Source: an uncultured Caryophanales bacterium | Lineage (GTDB): Bacteria > Bacillota_I > Bacilli_A > RFN20 > CAG-449 | Length of the DNA stretch: 34,788 nt | Direction of reading: 5' to 3' | Assembly (NCBI GenBank): GCA_945929875.1 | Contig: CAMEOO010000010.1 | Coordinates: 1-34,788 of the forward strand | Shown: positions 16,064 through 24,828 of the stretch, one piece after another | Numbering within the stretch: position 1 is the stretch's first letter | How the letters are laid out: the number at the start of each line of letters is the position of its first letter | The notes under the pieces: generated by a model | The model's database searches: none | Seen by the model: the letters and a program-made list of their open reading frames with translations, nothing else | What the model was told of the DNA's origin: nothing | Program-made: the position numbers and the translations under genes

Positions 16064-16747
16064 ATGAAAGTATCTTTAGCCGATCGTCTAGGAAATGTTA
16101 AAAAAGTCCGAGTAGGATTTTCCTTTTTTCATTTTTTTACTGGCCCTATTTATTGCTTTTTGCATTTAAAAATATTTACCGGTATATTTGAATTATTATA
16201 TATTTTCTATCTTCTTCCTATCCCAGGAATGAACTATATCACTAAATTTATCAGCTCATTATCTTTTTTACCATCTAAAATTATTCATTACGTAAATAGA
16301 GCGTTAACTCTTTTTAGAATCAGCGGACACGATTACTATTTTTTCTTTGGAATGTTAACTTTCATTTTGCTTCATTTATTCTTCTCTTTTAGAGTTAGAA
16401 ACTCTTCTTGCAAGAGATACATGAAGAAGAAGCAATTGTTACCTCTTGATGAATTAGATGCAAGAATCTTAATTAAATATCACATTGCCAAAGAAAATGT
16501 CATTCTCGCCGAAGCCTTTGACATTAGGCAATCTAATACCTATAAATCCGCGGAAGAGAACTGGTATGAAAATAACCAATATCGGATTAAGAAAAGTCCA
16601 ACGTTTGAAAATCGTTCAACATTAAGTTTAACTCCAGAGGATCGATATAAAGCGCGAATTGAACAAGTTGAAAATTCTTACAAATTAGGATTAATAACTA
16701 AAAGTGAATATGAGAAAAAAATCAAAATTCTCAAAGAAAAGAAATAG
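16064..16747 (+). CDS. Membrane protein with SHOCT-like C-terminus
   Basis: The 227-residue protein is not a recognised family as a whole. It has an N-terminal basic segment, a hydrophobic hairpin (about 17-57) and a third membrane segment (about 92-110). A charged cytoplasmic region follows and ends in a short helical motif, VENSYKLGLITKSEYEKK, that resembles the SHOCT oligomerisation motif. The start at 16064 follows GGGGTG; an upstream TTG at 16034 overlaps the promoter and is not used. It follows the DUF4956 gene by 57 bp but has its own promoter. Confidence 0.6.
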   Translation: MKVSLADRLGNVKKVRVGFSFFHFFTGPIYCFLHLKIFTGIFELLYIFYLLPIPGMNYITKFISSLSFLPSKIIHYVNRALTLFRISGHDYYFFFGMLTFILLHLFFSFRVRNSSCKRYMKKKQLLPLDELDARILIKYHIAKENVILAEAFDIRQSNTYKSAEENWYENNQYRIKKSPTFENRSTLSLTPEDRYKARIEQVENSYKLGLITKSEYEKKIKILKEKK

Positions 16748-16769
16748 TTGAGATTATTCTCAACTTTTT
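16746..16769 (+). terminator. Terminator overlapping a stop codon, before ligA
   Basis: AGTTGAGA (16746-16753) pairs with TCTCAACT (16758-16765) around TTAT, followed by TTTT. The stem begins inside the TAG stop of the preceding gene. Only 13 bp remain before ligA, so ligA needs readthrough or a promoter inside the preceding gene. Confidence 0.75.
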
Positions 16770-16782
16770 AGAAGGGAAAACT

Positions 16783-18738
16783 ATGGATCAAAAAACATAC
16801 AACGAACTAGTAGATCAATTAATTCATTATTCTGAATCATATTACAAAGCCAACATTTCTTTAGTGAGCGATGAACAATTTGATATGATGCTAAAGCAAG
16901 TTGAAGAGATTGAAAGACTTCATCCAGAATGGATTAGAAAAGATTCTCCAACTCTTACTCCGGGTAGCGATCTTATCGATTTTTCTTCTTCTAATACTCA
17001 CGAACATCCAATGCTATCTTTAGAAAACACCTATAATGAAGAAGATGTTACTAAATGGTATTTAAAGATGGAAGAAGTAACTGGCCCTAGTCCTGAAGTC
17101 GTGCTTGAATATAAATTTGATGGAAATTCTGCTGGAATAAGATTTTCTCATGGAAGAGTAGTAAAAGCGTTGACTCGAGGTAATGGAATAGTAGGAGAAG
17201 ATATCACTAATAATATTTCTACCATGGAAGAATTTAATAAGATTAAATCTACTTTTAATGGAGAAGCTCGTGGTGAACTCATCATGTCTAAAGAAGAATT
17301 TAATAGATTAAATGTCGATGGAAAATACGCAAATGCTAGAAATTTAGCTTCAGGTACTATTAAATTATTAGATGTTGAAGAGTTTAAAAAAAGAAAACTC
17401 TGGTTTTTTGCTTATTGGCTAGAGGGCTCTAAAAATAAGAAGCATTCGCAAGATTTAGACTTATTAAAAGAAATGGGATTTAGAACAGGTGATTACTTTA
17501 TTTGCCATTCTTTAGAAGAATTATTACAACATATTAAAGAAATAGGAGAAAACAAAGATAAACTTCCTTTTGAAATTGATGGCGCAGTGATGAAACTCAA
17601 TGAAAAAAGATATTGGGAAGAACTTGGAAGTACTGCAAAGTTTCCTCGTTACGCGAAAGCCTATAAGTATCATCAAGAAGTGCAAGAAACTAAAGTGTTA
17701 AATATAACTTTCCAAGTAGGAAGAAGTGGAAAGATTACCCCAGTAGCTAGTCTAGAGCCTGTATTTATCGATGGGTCGACAGTTAGTAGAGCTACATTAA
17801 ATAACGTCGAATTTTTAAAGCAAATCGACGTTAGAGAAAATGACTTTGTCTATATTCAAAAAGCCGCGGCAATCATTCCTCAAATAATCGGAGTCAATCT
17901 AGAAAAAAGAAATCAGAATTCTTTAGAAGTATCTATTCCTTCTTCTTGCCCAGAATGTGGACACCATTTAGTAAAAGATGGAGATAAGGTCGACTTATTT
18001 TGCCCAAATGAAGCTTGCCCAGGAAGGATAATCGATAAGATTTCTTACTATACTCACGTTCTTGAAATCGATGGATTTGGCGACGAAATTATTGAAAGAT
18101 TACATTATTTAAAATACTTAAATTCAATTATCGACTTATATTATTTGAAAGATAAAAGAGAAGAATTAATCACCTTAGATCGCTTTGGTGAAAAAAGTAT
18201 CGATAAGCTTTTAAAAAACATCGAAGAGAGTAAAAAAGTTCCTGCGGAGAAACTTCTTGCCGCTTTAGGAATTAAAGGGATTGGCCCTAAAATTGCTAAA
18301 ATTATTATGAAAAAGCATCAATCTATCGATGAAGTTAGAAATCTTACTATCGAAGAATTATCTTCAATTGATGGAATCGGAGAAATTAAAGCTAGCGATG
18401 TCAAAAAAGAGCTTGAAAAAGAAGAAACTATTTCTTTAATTGAAAAACTAAAAGACTTAGGGGTTAATATGCTAGCAACCAAAAATGAAATATATGAGAA
18501 TAGCTTAGTTAAAGGATTTTCTTTCTGCATTACAGGAACTTTATCTTTACCAAGAAAAGAATATGAAAACTTAATAGAAAAAAACGGTGGAAAAAATGTT
18601 TCAAGCGTCACTTCTAAAACTTCTTATTTAGTCACTAACGATACTACAAGTGGAAGTTCTAAAAATAAAAAAGCCCAAGAATTGGGCGTTAAAATTATCT
18701 CTGAAGATGAACTTAGAAAAATGTTAGATATCGATTAG
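16783..18738 (+). CDS. ligA: NAD-dependent DNA ligase LigA
   Basis: LigA seals nicks in DNA during replication and repair using NAD+. The 651-residue protein shows the adenylation site EYKFDG with nucleophile K111, TRGNGIVGEDIT, and an OB-fold region. A four-Cys zinc finger (C389, C392, C407, C412) follows, then helix-hairpin-helix repeats (about 490-560) and a C-terminal BRCT domain from about residue 577. Length is normal. The common D in TRGDG is N here. SD GAAGGG supports the start. Its last 4 bp overlap the end of the convergent gene at 18735-19544, and its terminator appears to lie inside that gene. Confidence 0.95.
   Translation: MDQKTYNELVDQLIHYSESYYKANISLVSDEQFDMMLKQVEEIERLHPEWIRKDSPTLTPGSDLIDFSSSNTHEHPMLSLENTYNEEDVTKWYLKMEEVTGPSPEVVLEYKFDGNSAGIRFSHGRVVKALTRGNGIVGEDITNNISTMEEFNKIKSTFNGEARGELIMSKEEFNRLNVDGKYANARNLASGTIKLLDVEEFKKRKLWFFAYWLEGSKNKKHSQDLDLLKEMGFRTGDYFICHSLEELLQHIKEIGENKDKLPFEIDGAVMKLNEKRYWEELGSTAKFPRYAKAYKYHQEVQETKVLNITFQVGRSGKITPVASLEPVFIDGSTVSRATLNNVEFLKQIDVRENDFVYIQKAAAIIPQIIGVNLEKRNQNSLEVSIPSSCPECGHHLVKDGDKVDLFCPNEACPGRIIDKISYYTHVLEIDGFGDEIIERLHYLKYLNSIIDLYYLKDKREELITLDRFGEKSIDKLLKNIEESKKVPAEKLLAALGIKGIGPKIAKIIMKKHQSIDEVRNLTIEELSSIDGIGEIKASDVKKELEKEETISLIEKLKDLGVNMLATKNEIYENSLVKGFSFCITGTLSLPRKEYENLIEKNGGKNVSSVTSKTSYLVTNDTTSGSSKNKKAQELGVKIISEDELRKMLDID
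18661..18687 (-). terminator. Minus-strand terminator inside ligA
   Basis: Read on the minus strand, GCCCAA and TTGGGC (18687-18673) flank a 3-nt loop and are followed by TTTTTTATTTTT (18672-18661). It lies 48 bp past the stop of the minus-strand gene, within the BRCT codons of ligA. Confidence 0.7.
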
Positions 18739-19544
18739 ATTTTAATTTTAGATTTACTTTTACTATTGATGGTAGCTTCTTCTTGGCTACCATTTTCTTG
18801 ATTTTGCTCTTGTTCAATTACTTGAATCAATTTATCGATATCTTTATCTAATACTGGATCAAGGAAAGCTTGCTTTGAATAGATGTGATAAGTTTCTTGA
18901 CCAACGGTTGCAATTAAAATTAAACAAATCTTTTTGGTTAGCAAATTGATGGTAGGATTAATAACTCCTCTTTTAATCCATTGATAAGGGTTGAGAAAGT
19001 TTAATAATGACCAAAGTTTACCAGAAAAATTACCAATCTTTCTTCCTGCTTGAATAACGCTACTAGAGTCGATAGTTTTCTTCATGTTGAGAATTTGAAG
19101 CACTTTGCTCATCTTGACTTTTCTTAATACTTTTAAACCGAATTTCCCTAATAATTTATCGATTTTATCCACTAAATATTGATCGAGTAAAATTAATTCT
19201 TGAATCGTTAACTCACTTAAAGGGTGCTTACTTTCTGGATAATATAAACCAGCGATATTATTCATTAATTCTAAACAGATATCCTTCAAGGAATCAAAAC
19301 TCATTTCACCGGTATCTTTTTTTATTTGAAGAAATTTCGTTTGACTGATTTTAATTTGCTCTTCAACTTGAGATACTGAAACATCGCTATTGACATCATC
19401 TAAAACTACTTCTTGCTTCTTTAGATAAACTAAAGCCCAAAGTAAATAGATGAGAACAAATAAAATAACTCCAGAAATAATACCAGCGAAGAAAGCGATA
19501 ATTGAACCGATATTTAATGAAAACTCTACTTTAAATAAATACAT
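18735..19544 (-). CDS. Membrane-anchored protein of unknown function
   Basis: The 269-residue protein has one strong N-terminal membrane segment (about 11-40) and a soluble, mostly helical remainder, so a bitopic anchor is likely. A central stretch (SGKLWSLLNFLNPYQWIKRGVINPTINLL) is amphipathic or semi-hydrophobic and may re-enter the membrane. The C-terminus is acidic, then Ser/Lys-rich. I do not recognise the family. The start at 19544 follows AGGTGG; a GTG at 19553 is part of that SD. It converges on ligA with a 4-bp overlap and is divergent from proS. Confidence 0.65.
   Translation of the reverse strand: MYLFKVEFSLNIGSIIAFFAGIISGVILFVLIYLLWALVYLKKQEVVLDDVNSDVSVSQVEEQIKISQTKFLQIKKDTGEMSFDSLKDICLELMNNIAGLYYPESKHPLSELTIQELILLDQYLVDKIDKLLGKFGLKVLRKVKMSKVLQILNMKKTIDSSSVIQAGRKIGNFSGKLWSLLNFLNPYQWIKRGVINPTINLLTKKICLILIATVGQETYHIYSKQAFLDPVLDKDIDKLIQVIEQEQNQENGSQEEATINSKSKSKIKI
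18770..18799 (+). terminator. Probable ligA terminator inside the convergent gene
   Basis: TGGTAGC (18770-18776) pairs with GCTACCA (18786-18792) around a 9-nt loop and is followed by TTTTCTTG. It lies 32 bp past the ligA stop, inside the minus-strand gene. Confidence 0.6.
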
Positions 19545-19562
19545 ACGTTCCACCTAGTGACA

Positions 19563-19571
19563 ATTCTAGCA
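19563..19571 (-). promoter_or_regulatory. Extended -10 of the minus-strand membrane protein gene
   Basis: On the minus strand TGCTAGAAT (19571-19563) is an extended -10 element. No good -35 was seen. The leader would be about 12 nt. Confidence 0.4.
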
Positions 19572-19650
19572 TAGTTATTTTAATAAATTGATTAAAAAAA
19601 TTAAAATAATTAAATTATTTTATGATAATTCTTTTAAATTACCTAAAATA

Positions 19651-19659
19651 TGGTAAAAT
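19651..19659 (+). promoter_or_regulatory. Extended -10 of proS
   Basis: TGGTAAAAT (19651-19659) is an extended -10 with a weak -35. The predicted leader of about 23 nt contains SD AAGGAAAGG. It is too short for a T-box. Confidence 0.45.
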
Positions 19660-19688
19660 TATAGCGATTTAAGGAAAGGAAAAATATT

Positions 19689-21395
19689 ATGAAGGCAAGT
19701 AAAATGCTGATAGCTACTTTAAAAGAGACTCCTAATGAAGCAGTTATCTCAAGTCATATCCTCCTTTTACGTGCGGGGATGATCAGGAAATTAGTCGCAG
19801 GAGTATATAATTATTTGCCGCTTGGACTTAGAACTTTAAGAAAAATTGAAGATATCGTTAGAGACGAAATGGATAAAAGCGGGGCTAATGAAATTCTTTC
19901 TAGCGCCATGCAACCAAAAGAACTTTGGGAAGAATCTGGAAGATGGTATAAATATGGACCAGAATTAATTAGATTCAAAGATCGCCACGATCGAGAATTT
20001 TGCCTTGGTCCAACTCATGAAGAAATCTTTACTGATTTAGTGAGAAATGAAATTAAATCAAAAAAGAATTTACCTATTAATATCTATCAAATTCAAACTA
20101 AGTACCGCGATGAGTTTAGACCTCGTTTTGGTTTAATGAGAGGAAGAGAGTTCATCATGAAAGATGCTTATTCTTTTGATACCTCATATGAAGGATTAGA
20201 TGCCTCTTATCAAAATATGTATGATACTTATTGCAAAATATTTACTCGTTTAGGGCTCAATTATCAAATTGTTTTAGCCGATACTGGAGCAATTGGAGGA
20301 AGTGGATCTCACCAATTTATGGCTTTAAGCGATGTGGGCGAATCTGATATATGTTATTGTGAATGCGGTTATGCCGCCGATCAAGAAAAAGCGGAATCAA
20401 AGCCATCTGTAATTAATCAAGAAGAAGAAGAAAAAGAAATAGAAGAAGTTGAAACCGTCAATAAAAAAACCATTGAAGAAGTTTCTTCTTTCTTAAATGT
20501 TGATTCAAATAGAATTGTAAAATCCTTAGTCTATAAAAACTTGAGCGATAACTCCTTAGTTTTAGTCCTTGTTAGAGGAGATAAGGAAGTTAATGAAATT
20601 AAAGTAGTGAATGCTTTAAACATCGCAGAACATGAACTAGTTTTAGCTAGTTACGATGATATTTTATCTTTAAATTCAGTCGAAGGCTTTGTAGGCCCTG
20701 TTGGAATAAAAGGAGTAAAAATCTTAGTCGATGAAGAGGTAACTTTATTAAAGAACTTCGTCGTTGGCGCAAACAAGAAAAATTATCATTTAAAAAATGT
20801 CAATTATGCTCGTGATTTTGTTGGAAAAGTAGGTCAATTTAGAAAGAGTGTTGAAGGAGATATTTGCCCAGTATGTGGAAAACCTTTAAAACTTGAAAGA
20901 GGAATTGAAGTGGGCCAAATCTTTAAACTTGGAACAAAATATTCTACGCCTTTAAAATGTTCTTTCCAAGATGACGATGGGCAAGTTAAGCCAATGATAA
21001 TGGGTTGCTATGGTATTGGAATAACTAGAACGATGAGCGCGATAGTTGAACAAAATCACGACGACTTTGGAATTATCTGGCCTATCAATGTCGCTCCTTA
21101 TCACGTGGTAGTTATCCCAATCTCTTACCAAGATGAAACGATGAAAGAACTAGCTGATAAAATCCATGAAGAACTTCAAAAACAAAAAGTGGAAGTGGTC
21201 CTTGATGATCGAAATGCTAAACCTGGATTTAAATTTAAAGATTGGGAATTGATTGGACTTCCTTATCAAATAATTGTTGGAAAAAGAGCAAGTGAAGGAA
21301 TTGTTGAATTAAAGGATCGAAGAACTTTAGAAAAGAAGGAAGTTAATTATTTAGAAGCGATATCTTTCATCGTAGAGAAAGTAAGAAATATCTAA
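19689..21395 (+). CDS. proS: Prolyl-tRNA synthetase
   Basis: This class II synthetase charges tRNA-Pro. The 568-residue bacterial-type enzyme has the N-terminal catalytic core, motif 2 YRDEFRPRFGLMRGREF (about 139-155), and an insertion editing domain (about 225-395) between motifs 2 and 3. Motif 3, GCYGIGITR, lies near 439-447, and a C-terminal anticodon-binding domain ends with VGKRASEG. SD AAGGAAAGG supports the start. The length matches the bacterial form with editing domain. It is divergent from the membrane-anchored gene. No T-box leader is present, so control by tRNA charging is not evident. Confidence 0.96.
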   Translation: MKASKMLIATLKETPNEAVISSHILLLRAGMIRKLVAGVYNYLPLGLRTLRKIEDIVRDEMDKSGANEILSSAMQPKELWEESGRWYKYGPELIRFKDRHDREFCLGPTHEEIFTDLVRNEIKSKKNLPINIYQIQTKYRDEFRPRFGLMRGREFIMKDAYSFDTSYEGLDASYQNMYDTYCKIFTRLGLNYQIVLADTGAIGGSGSHQFMALSDVGESDICYCECGYAADQEKAESKPSVINQEEEEKEIEEVETVNKKTIEEVSSFLNVDSNRIVKSLVYKNLSDNSLVLVLVRGDKEVNEIKVVNALNIAEHELVLASYDDILSLNSVEGFVGPVGIKGVKILVDEEVTLLKNFVVGANKKNYHLKNVNYARDFVGKVGQFRKSVEGDICPVCGKPLKLERGIEVGQIFKLGTKYSTPLKCSFQDDDGQVKPMIMGCYGIGITRTMSAIVEQNHDDFGIIWPINVAPYHVVVIPISYQDETMKELADKIHEELQKQKVEVVLDDRNAKPGFKFKDWELIGLPYQIIVGKRASEGIVELKDRRTLEKKEVNYLEAISFIVEKVRNI

Positions 21396-21421
21396 TTTGA
21401 CAAATTATTTAAAATATTTTT

Positions 21422-21429
21422 GCTAAAAT
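21422..21429 (+). promoter_or_regulatory. Extended -10 giving a leaderless start
   Basis: TTGCTAAAAT (extended -10 with TAAAAT at 21424-21429) places the transcript start at about 21436, which is the A of the ATG. A TTGACA at 21397-21402 is 21 bp away, longer than usual. Confidence 0.5.
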
Positions 21430-21435
21430 ATAGAT

Positions 21436-21768
21436 ATGAAAAAATTAATCTTCATATCAGAAAACTATTCCTTAAGTAAAAATGAGTTAGAACTATTTAT
21501 TTATTTTTTAAAAGAAGAGAATTTATTAAATAAACACTTACCATTTTTACAAAAGAAAATAGATATAGAATTTTTAATAAAAAAACTTTTAGATAATAAA
21601 AACGTAAAACAAGAGAAAAATATTATTATTTACGATAATAGATTTACAAAAGAAAGGACAAAGTTATATCTTTCATTTAATGAGATCTATTTAGAAACAA
21701 ATGTGGATGAGACTTCTTTAAAAAGATACTTCTATTTGTTTTCTAAAAATTATCTCTTAATTGATTAA
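21436..21768 (+). CDS. Small soluble protein of unknown function
   Basis: The 110-residue protein is basic and rich in Leu, Ile, Lys and Asn, with no membrane segment and no recognised motif. A helical N-terminal half is followed by a predicted beta-rich segment (IIIYDNRF, KLYLSFNEIYLE). There is no SD; the only promoter-like element puts the transcript start on the ATG. It sits between proS and coaX, 8 bp before coaX, so it is probably the first gene of a two-gene unit with coaX. Protein-like composition and context support it as real. Confidence 0.55.
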   Translation: MKKLIFISENYSLSKNELELFIYFLKEENLLNKHLPFLQKKIDIEFLIKKLLDNKNVKQEKNIIIYDNRFTKERTKLYLSFNEIYLETNVDETSLKRYFYLFSKNYLLID

Positions 21769-21776
21769 AAAAGGTT

Positions 21777-22541
21777 ATGGTATTAGTATTAGATTTAGGA
21801 AACACGAATTTATATATAGGTATCTATCAAGATGGTACTTTAATAAAAGAGATTAGAAAGCACACTGATTTATATCGTTCTAGCGATGAATATTATGAAA
21901 TTTTTAATTCATTCTTTCGCTTAGAGAATTTTGATCCCTCTTCTTTTGAAGGAGCAATCCTTTCTAGTGTAATTCCTTCTTTAACTCTTACTATAAAATA
22001 TGCAGTGGAAAAGTTAATCAAGAAAGAATGTAAAATTGTTGGAAAAGGGATTAAATCCGGCCTTTCAATTAGAATTGATAATCCTAGTGAACTTGGTTCA
22101 GATTTAGTAGCCGATTCAGTAGGAGCTTTAGCAAAGTATAACACTCCTTTAATAATCGCTGATTTAGGAACGGCCAATAAAATTCTTGTAGTCGATAAGA
22201 ATAAAGAGTTTATCGGCTGCACCATCAGCGTGGGCTTAAAAATAGGAATGAAATCTTTAACAAGTAGCACCGCTCAATTAATGGACGTTTCCTTAATTCC
22301 TCCAAAAAGAATCATTGGGAAAAATTCGGTCGACTCTTTAAATTCTGGAGCAACTTATGGAACGATTTGCATGATTGAAGGTATGGGTGAGAAAATTGAA
22401 AAAGAACTTGGATATAAATGTACAAAGATTTTAACAGGTGGAAATAGTTACATCATTAAAGATATCATTAATAAAGATTTCATCTTTGAACCAACCTTAA
22501 TTTTAGATGGTTTATATCAAATATATTTAAAAAACAAATAA
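21777..22541 (+). CDS. coaX: Type III pantothenate kinase
   Basis: CoaX phosphorylates pantothenate, the first step of coenzyme A synthesis. The 254-residue protein has the ASKHA-fold signatures: DLGNTN (6-11), GSDLVADSVGA (107-117, with catalytic-site D109), DLGTANK (129-135, where the family usually has DFGTATT) and a C-terminal LTGGNS. Length is typical. The SD is weak (AAGG close to the ATG), fitting translation coupled to the gene 8 bp upstream. It converges on an ECF transporter S component and the two share a terminator. Confidence 0.92.
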   Translation: MVLVLDLGNTNLYIGIYQDGTLIKEIRKHTDLYRSSDEYYEIFNSFFRLENFDPSSFEGAILSSVIPSLTLTIKYAVEKLIKKECKIVGKGIKSGLSIRIDNPSELGSDLVADSVGALAKYNTPLIIADLGTANKILVVDKNKEFIGCTISVGLKIGMKSLTSSTAQLMDVSLIPPKRIIGKNSVDSLNSGATYGTICMIEGMGEKIEKELGYKCTKILTGGNSYIIKDIINKDFIFEPTLILDGLYQIYLKNK

Positions 22542-22544
22542 AAA

Positions 22545-22580
22545 CCCAATGAAGATTTTATCCTTTCATTGGGATTTTTT
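22545..22580. terminator. Bidirectional terminator between coaX and the ECF S gene
   Basis: CCCAATGAA (22545-22553) pairs with TTCATTGGG (22565-22573) and is followed by ATTTTTT. An A-rich run before the stem provides the T tract for the minus strand. Confidence 0.85.
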
Positions 22581-22602
22581 GTCATCTTATAGATTATTGT
22601 AT

Positions 22603-23199
22603 TTATTCTTTTTCGGTATTAATTTGTATTCCGAGATTGAATCTTTTGTCTAATAGTTTTACAAGGTAGACTAAAGTAGGCGACAAGATTGCACATATTA
22701 AAAATTCAATTAAAAAATTAATGGTAATTACTGTAGATATAAGTGTTTTGACTGCGTTATTGGAATCTTCTCCATATAGAGGCAAGAAGAAAATTAATAC
22801 TCCGATAACAAATGTTAAAGTATTTACTATTGGAACAATAATTGAAGAAGAGATTATTCCTAAAGATAAATTAATCTTTCTTAATAATTTAAATAGATAT
22901 CCTGACACTAAACCACTTAGAGCGGTTTTTACTATGCAAAGGATGATTGTAGCTAATGCGTTGTAGCCAAGAAATAATCCTGTAGTTGGAGCAAATAAAA
23001 CGATGACACCGACTACTCCTCCAACAAGGGCTCCGCTGAAAGGACCATAAATTATCGCGCTTATAACAATTGGAATTAAAGATAAATTGATATTTACTTG
23101 TCCGATGGTGATGTAGTTTGCAACAAATTGCAATACCACTGCTAAGGCGGTAAGTATTCCTACTCCCGCAATTTTTCTTATTCTTTGTTGTGAATTCAT
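22603..23199 (-). CDS. ECF transporter S component
   Basis: The 198-residue protein has about six membrane segments. It carries the ECF S-component pattern in its N-terminal half: GILTALAVVLQF, then NLSLIPIVISAIIYGPFSGALVGGVVGV. S components bind a vitamin and dock to a shared energising module (EcfA, EcfA', EcfT), not present in this window. The specificity is not clear from sequence; convergence with coaX makes pantothenate a reasonable but unproven guess, with folate or another vitamin as alternatives. SD AAAGGA supports the start. Confidence 0.85.
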   Translation of the reverse strand: MNSQQRIRKIAGVGILTALAVVLQFVANYITIGQVNINLSLIPIVISAIIYGPFSGALVGGVVGVIVLFAPTTGLFLGYNALATIILCIVKTALSGLVSGYLFKLLRKINLSLGIISSSIIVPIVNTLTFVIGVLIFFLPLYGEDSNNAVKTLISTVITINFLIEFLICAILSPTLVYLVKLLDKRFNLGIQINTEKE

Positions 23200-23248
23200 A
23201 TTTTTCCTTTCTTTTTAGGCCATATAGGTCCCATAAGATGACATTAAG

Positions 23249-23277
23249 ATTATAGTTAATGTTTTTTAAAAAATAAA
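23249..23277 (-). promoter_or_regulatory. Possible promoter of the ECF S gene
   Basis: On the minus strand TATAAT (23254-23249) has a TTTATT hexamer 17 bp upstream (23277-23272). The leader of about 45 nt shows no vitamin riboswitch I could recognise. Confidence 0.4.
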
Positions 23278-23389
23278 TAATTTTATAAGAATACTTATAA
23301 ATAATAATATAAAAATAGATAAAAGAAATTGTATCCAATTTTAGATTAAATAATGAAAAAATTGTCGTTATATGATAATATTTTTTCGC

Positions 23390-23404
23390 AATGAAATTTT
23401 CATT
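23390..23404. promoter_or_regulatory. 15-bp perfect palindrome upstream of pepV
   Basis: AATGAAA-T-TTTCATT lies 57 bp before the pepV start in an otherwise unstructured AT-rich gap. It may be an operator. No clear promoter for pepV was found. Confidence 0.3.
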
Positions 23405-23460
23405 ACATATATATTTAAAGAAATAGCAAACAATAAGTAATTATAGAAAGATAGGTAATT

Positions 23461-24828
23461 ATGAATATAGATTTTAAAAAGTTATTAAAACCATATAAAA
23501 ATGAATCGATTAAAGCTCTTCAAGAGTGGATTAGAATTAATTCAGTTGACGATCCCTCTTCTTCTAGCGAAGAAAAGCCTTTTGGAGAAGGAGTGACAAG
23601 AGCCTTAGACTATATTGCTACTCTTGGAGAAAAAGCAGGATTTAATGTCGATAGATGTGACAATTATTGCACTGAAATCAGTTATGGGGAAGGAGATTTA
23701 ATCTCTGTTTATGCTCATTGCGACGTAGTTCCTGCAACGGGAAACTGGAATCATGACCCTTTTGATCCAGTGATTGAAAATGATGTTATGTATGGAAGAG
23801 GAACAAGCGATGATAAAGGTCCCGCTATGGCGGCATTCTACGCTTTAAAAGCTTTAAAAGATAATAATTTAATTAAAAAATTTAAAGTAAGTTTAGTTAT
23901 TGGGGGAAATGAAGAAAAAGGCGGTAGATGTTTAGATTACTACTTTAATAAACTTAAAAAACCTTACCCAAAATATGGCTTTACACCAGATGCTGAGTTC
24001 CCATTAATTTATGGAGAAAAAGGAATTGGAGGATATCTTCATAAATATAAAGTGAGTTATCCAGGTATCGTATCTTTAAAAGGTGGTATTGCGGTAAATT
24101 CAGTAATTGACGAAGCTCATGCAATTTTATTAAAAGATTCAAGAGTTAGAGAACAAGCTGATTCATTTTTCTCATTAATTAATGTCAACTATAATATTTC
24201 AGAAAATGATTCATTCTATGAAATAGTAGTATATGGTAAATCCGCTCATGGAAGTACACCTCACCTAGGACAAAATGCAGGATTAAATCTTTTGAAGTTT
24301 TTATCATTTTTGTATAAAGATCAAAAACTTGCTTCTCTTGCCGATTTCTATTTAGAAACTACCGGAAAAAAGATGGGCGTCTATTATGAAAGCAAGTATC
24401 TACATAATACTACTTATAATGTTGGGGTGATTTCTTTTGAAGATAACACTATTTCTCTTCACGTTAATTTTAGATATCCAGAAAATGTTTCTTTAGACGA
24501 AGTAAAAGATAAAATAAATTCTCTAGGAGTTGGCTATGTAGATGAAATAAGAGGAGGAGAACCACTTTTATTTGATCCTGAAAGTAAACTAGTTAGCACT
24601 TTGTTGAAAGTCTATCAAGAAGAAACTGGTGATTTCGATACTCCTATAATGACAATAGGTGGCGGAACTTACGCTAAAGAATGTAAAAACACTATCGCCT
24701 TTGGCTCAGCCTTCCCTGGAAGATATGACAAGATTCACGAACCAAACGAAGAAATTCACCTAGAAGATTTCTTGTCTAGCCAATCAATTTATGCACGTGC
24801 AATATATGAATTAGGAAAGAAAAGATGA
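23461..24828 (+). CDS. pepV: M20-family dipeptidase PepV
   Basis: PepV is a cytoplasmic zinc dipeptidase that finishes breakdown of imported peptides. The 455-residue protein has the di-zinc site: AHCDVVPA (H86, D88), GRGTSDDKGP (D117 or D118), GGNEEKGG (E151/E152) and a late H426 in KIHEPNEE. A lid/dimerisation domain (about 185-380) carries HGSTPHLG. Length fits PepV/Sapep. It ends in TGA, the only TGA stop in the window, inside an ATGA overlap with trmB, which indicates translational coupling. Confidence 0.92.
   Translation: MNIDFKKLLKPYKNESIKALQEWIRINSVDDPSSSSEEKPFGEGVTRALDYIATLGEKAGFNVDRCDNYCTEISYGEGDLISVYAHCDVVPATGNWNHDPFDPVIENDVMYGRGTSDDKGPAMAAFYALKALKDNNLIKKFKVSLVIGGNEEKGGRCLDYYFNKLKKPYPKYGFTPDAEFPLIYGEKGIGGYLHKYKVSYPGIVSLKGGIAVNSVIDEAHAILLKDSRVREQADSFFSLINVNYNISENDSFYEIVVYGKSAHGSTPHLGQNAGLNLLKFLSFLYKDQKLASLADFYLETTGKKMGVYYESKYLHNTTYNVGVISFEDNTISLHVNFRYPENVSLDEVKDKINSLGVGYVDEIRGGEPLLFDPESKLVSTLLKVYQEETGDFDTPIMTIGGGTYAKECKNTIAFGSAFPGRYDKIHEPNEEIHLEDFLSSQSIYARAIYELGKKR

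Noticed and set aside
19560-19688. T-box leader for proS
   Set aside because: The predicted leader is only about 23 nt, and no AGGGUGG-type motif or antiterminator is present.
22889-23338. 149-codon minus-strand frame overlapping the ECF S gene
   Set aside because: It is out of frame with the clear S component and covers its promoter; the translation is rich in Arg, Ser, Cys and Tyr and looks non-coding.
24826-24828. UGA read as Trp (Mycoplasma-type code)
   Set aside because: All Trp codons are TGG and no conserved gene has an in-frame TGA; this single TGA sits in a normal ATGA stop-start overlap.
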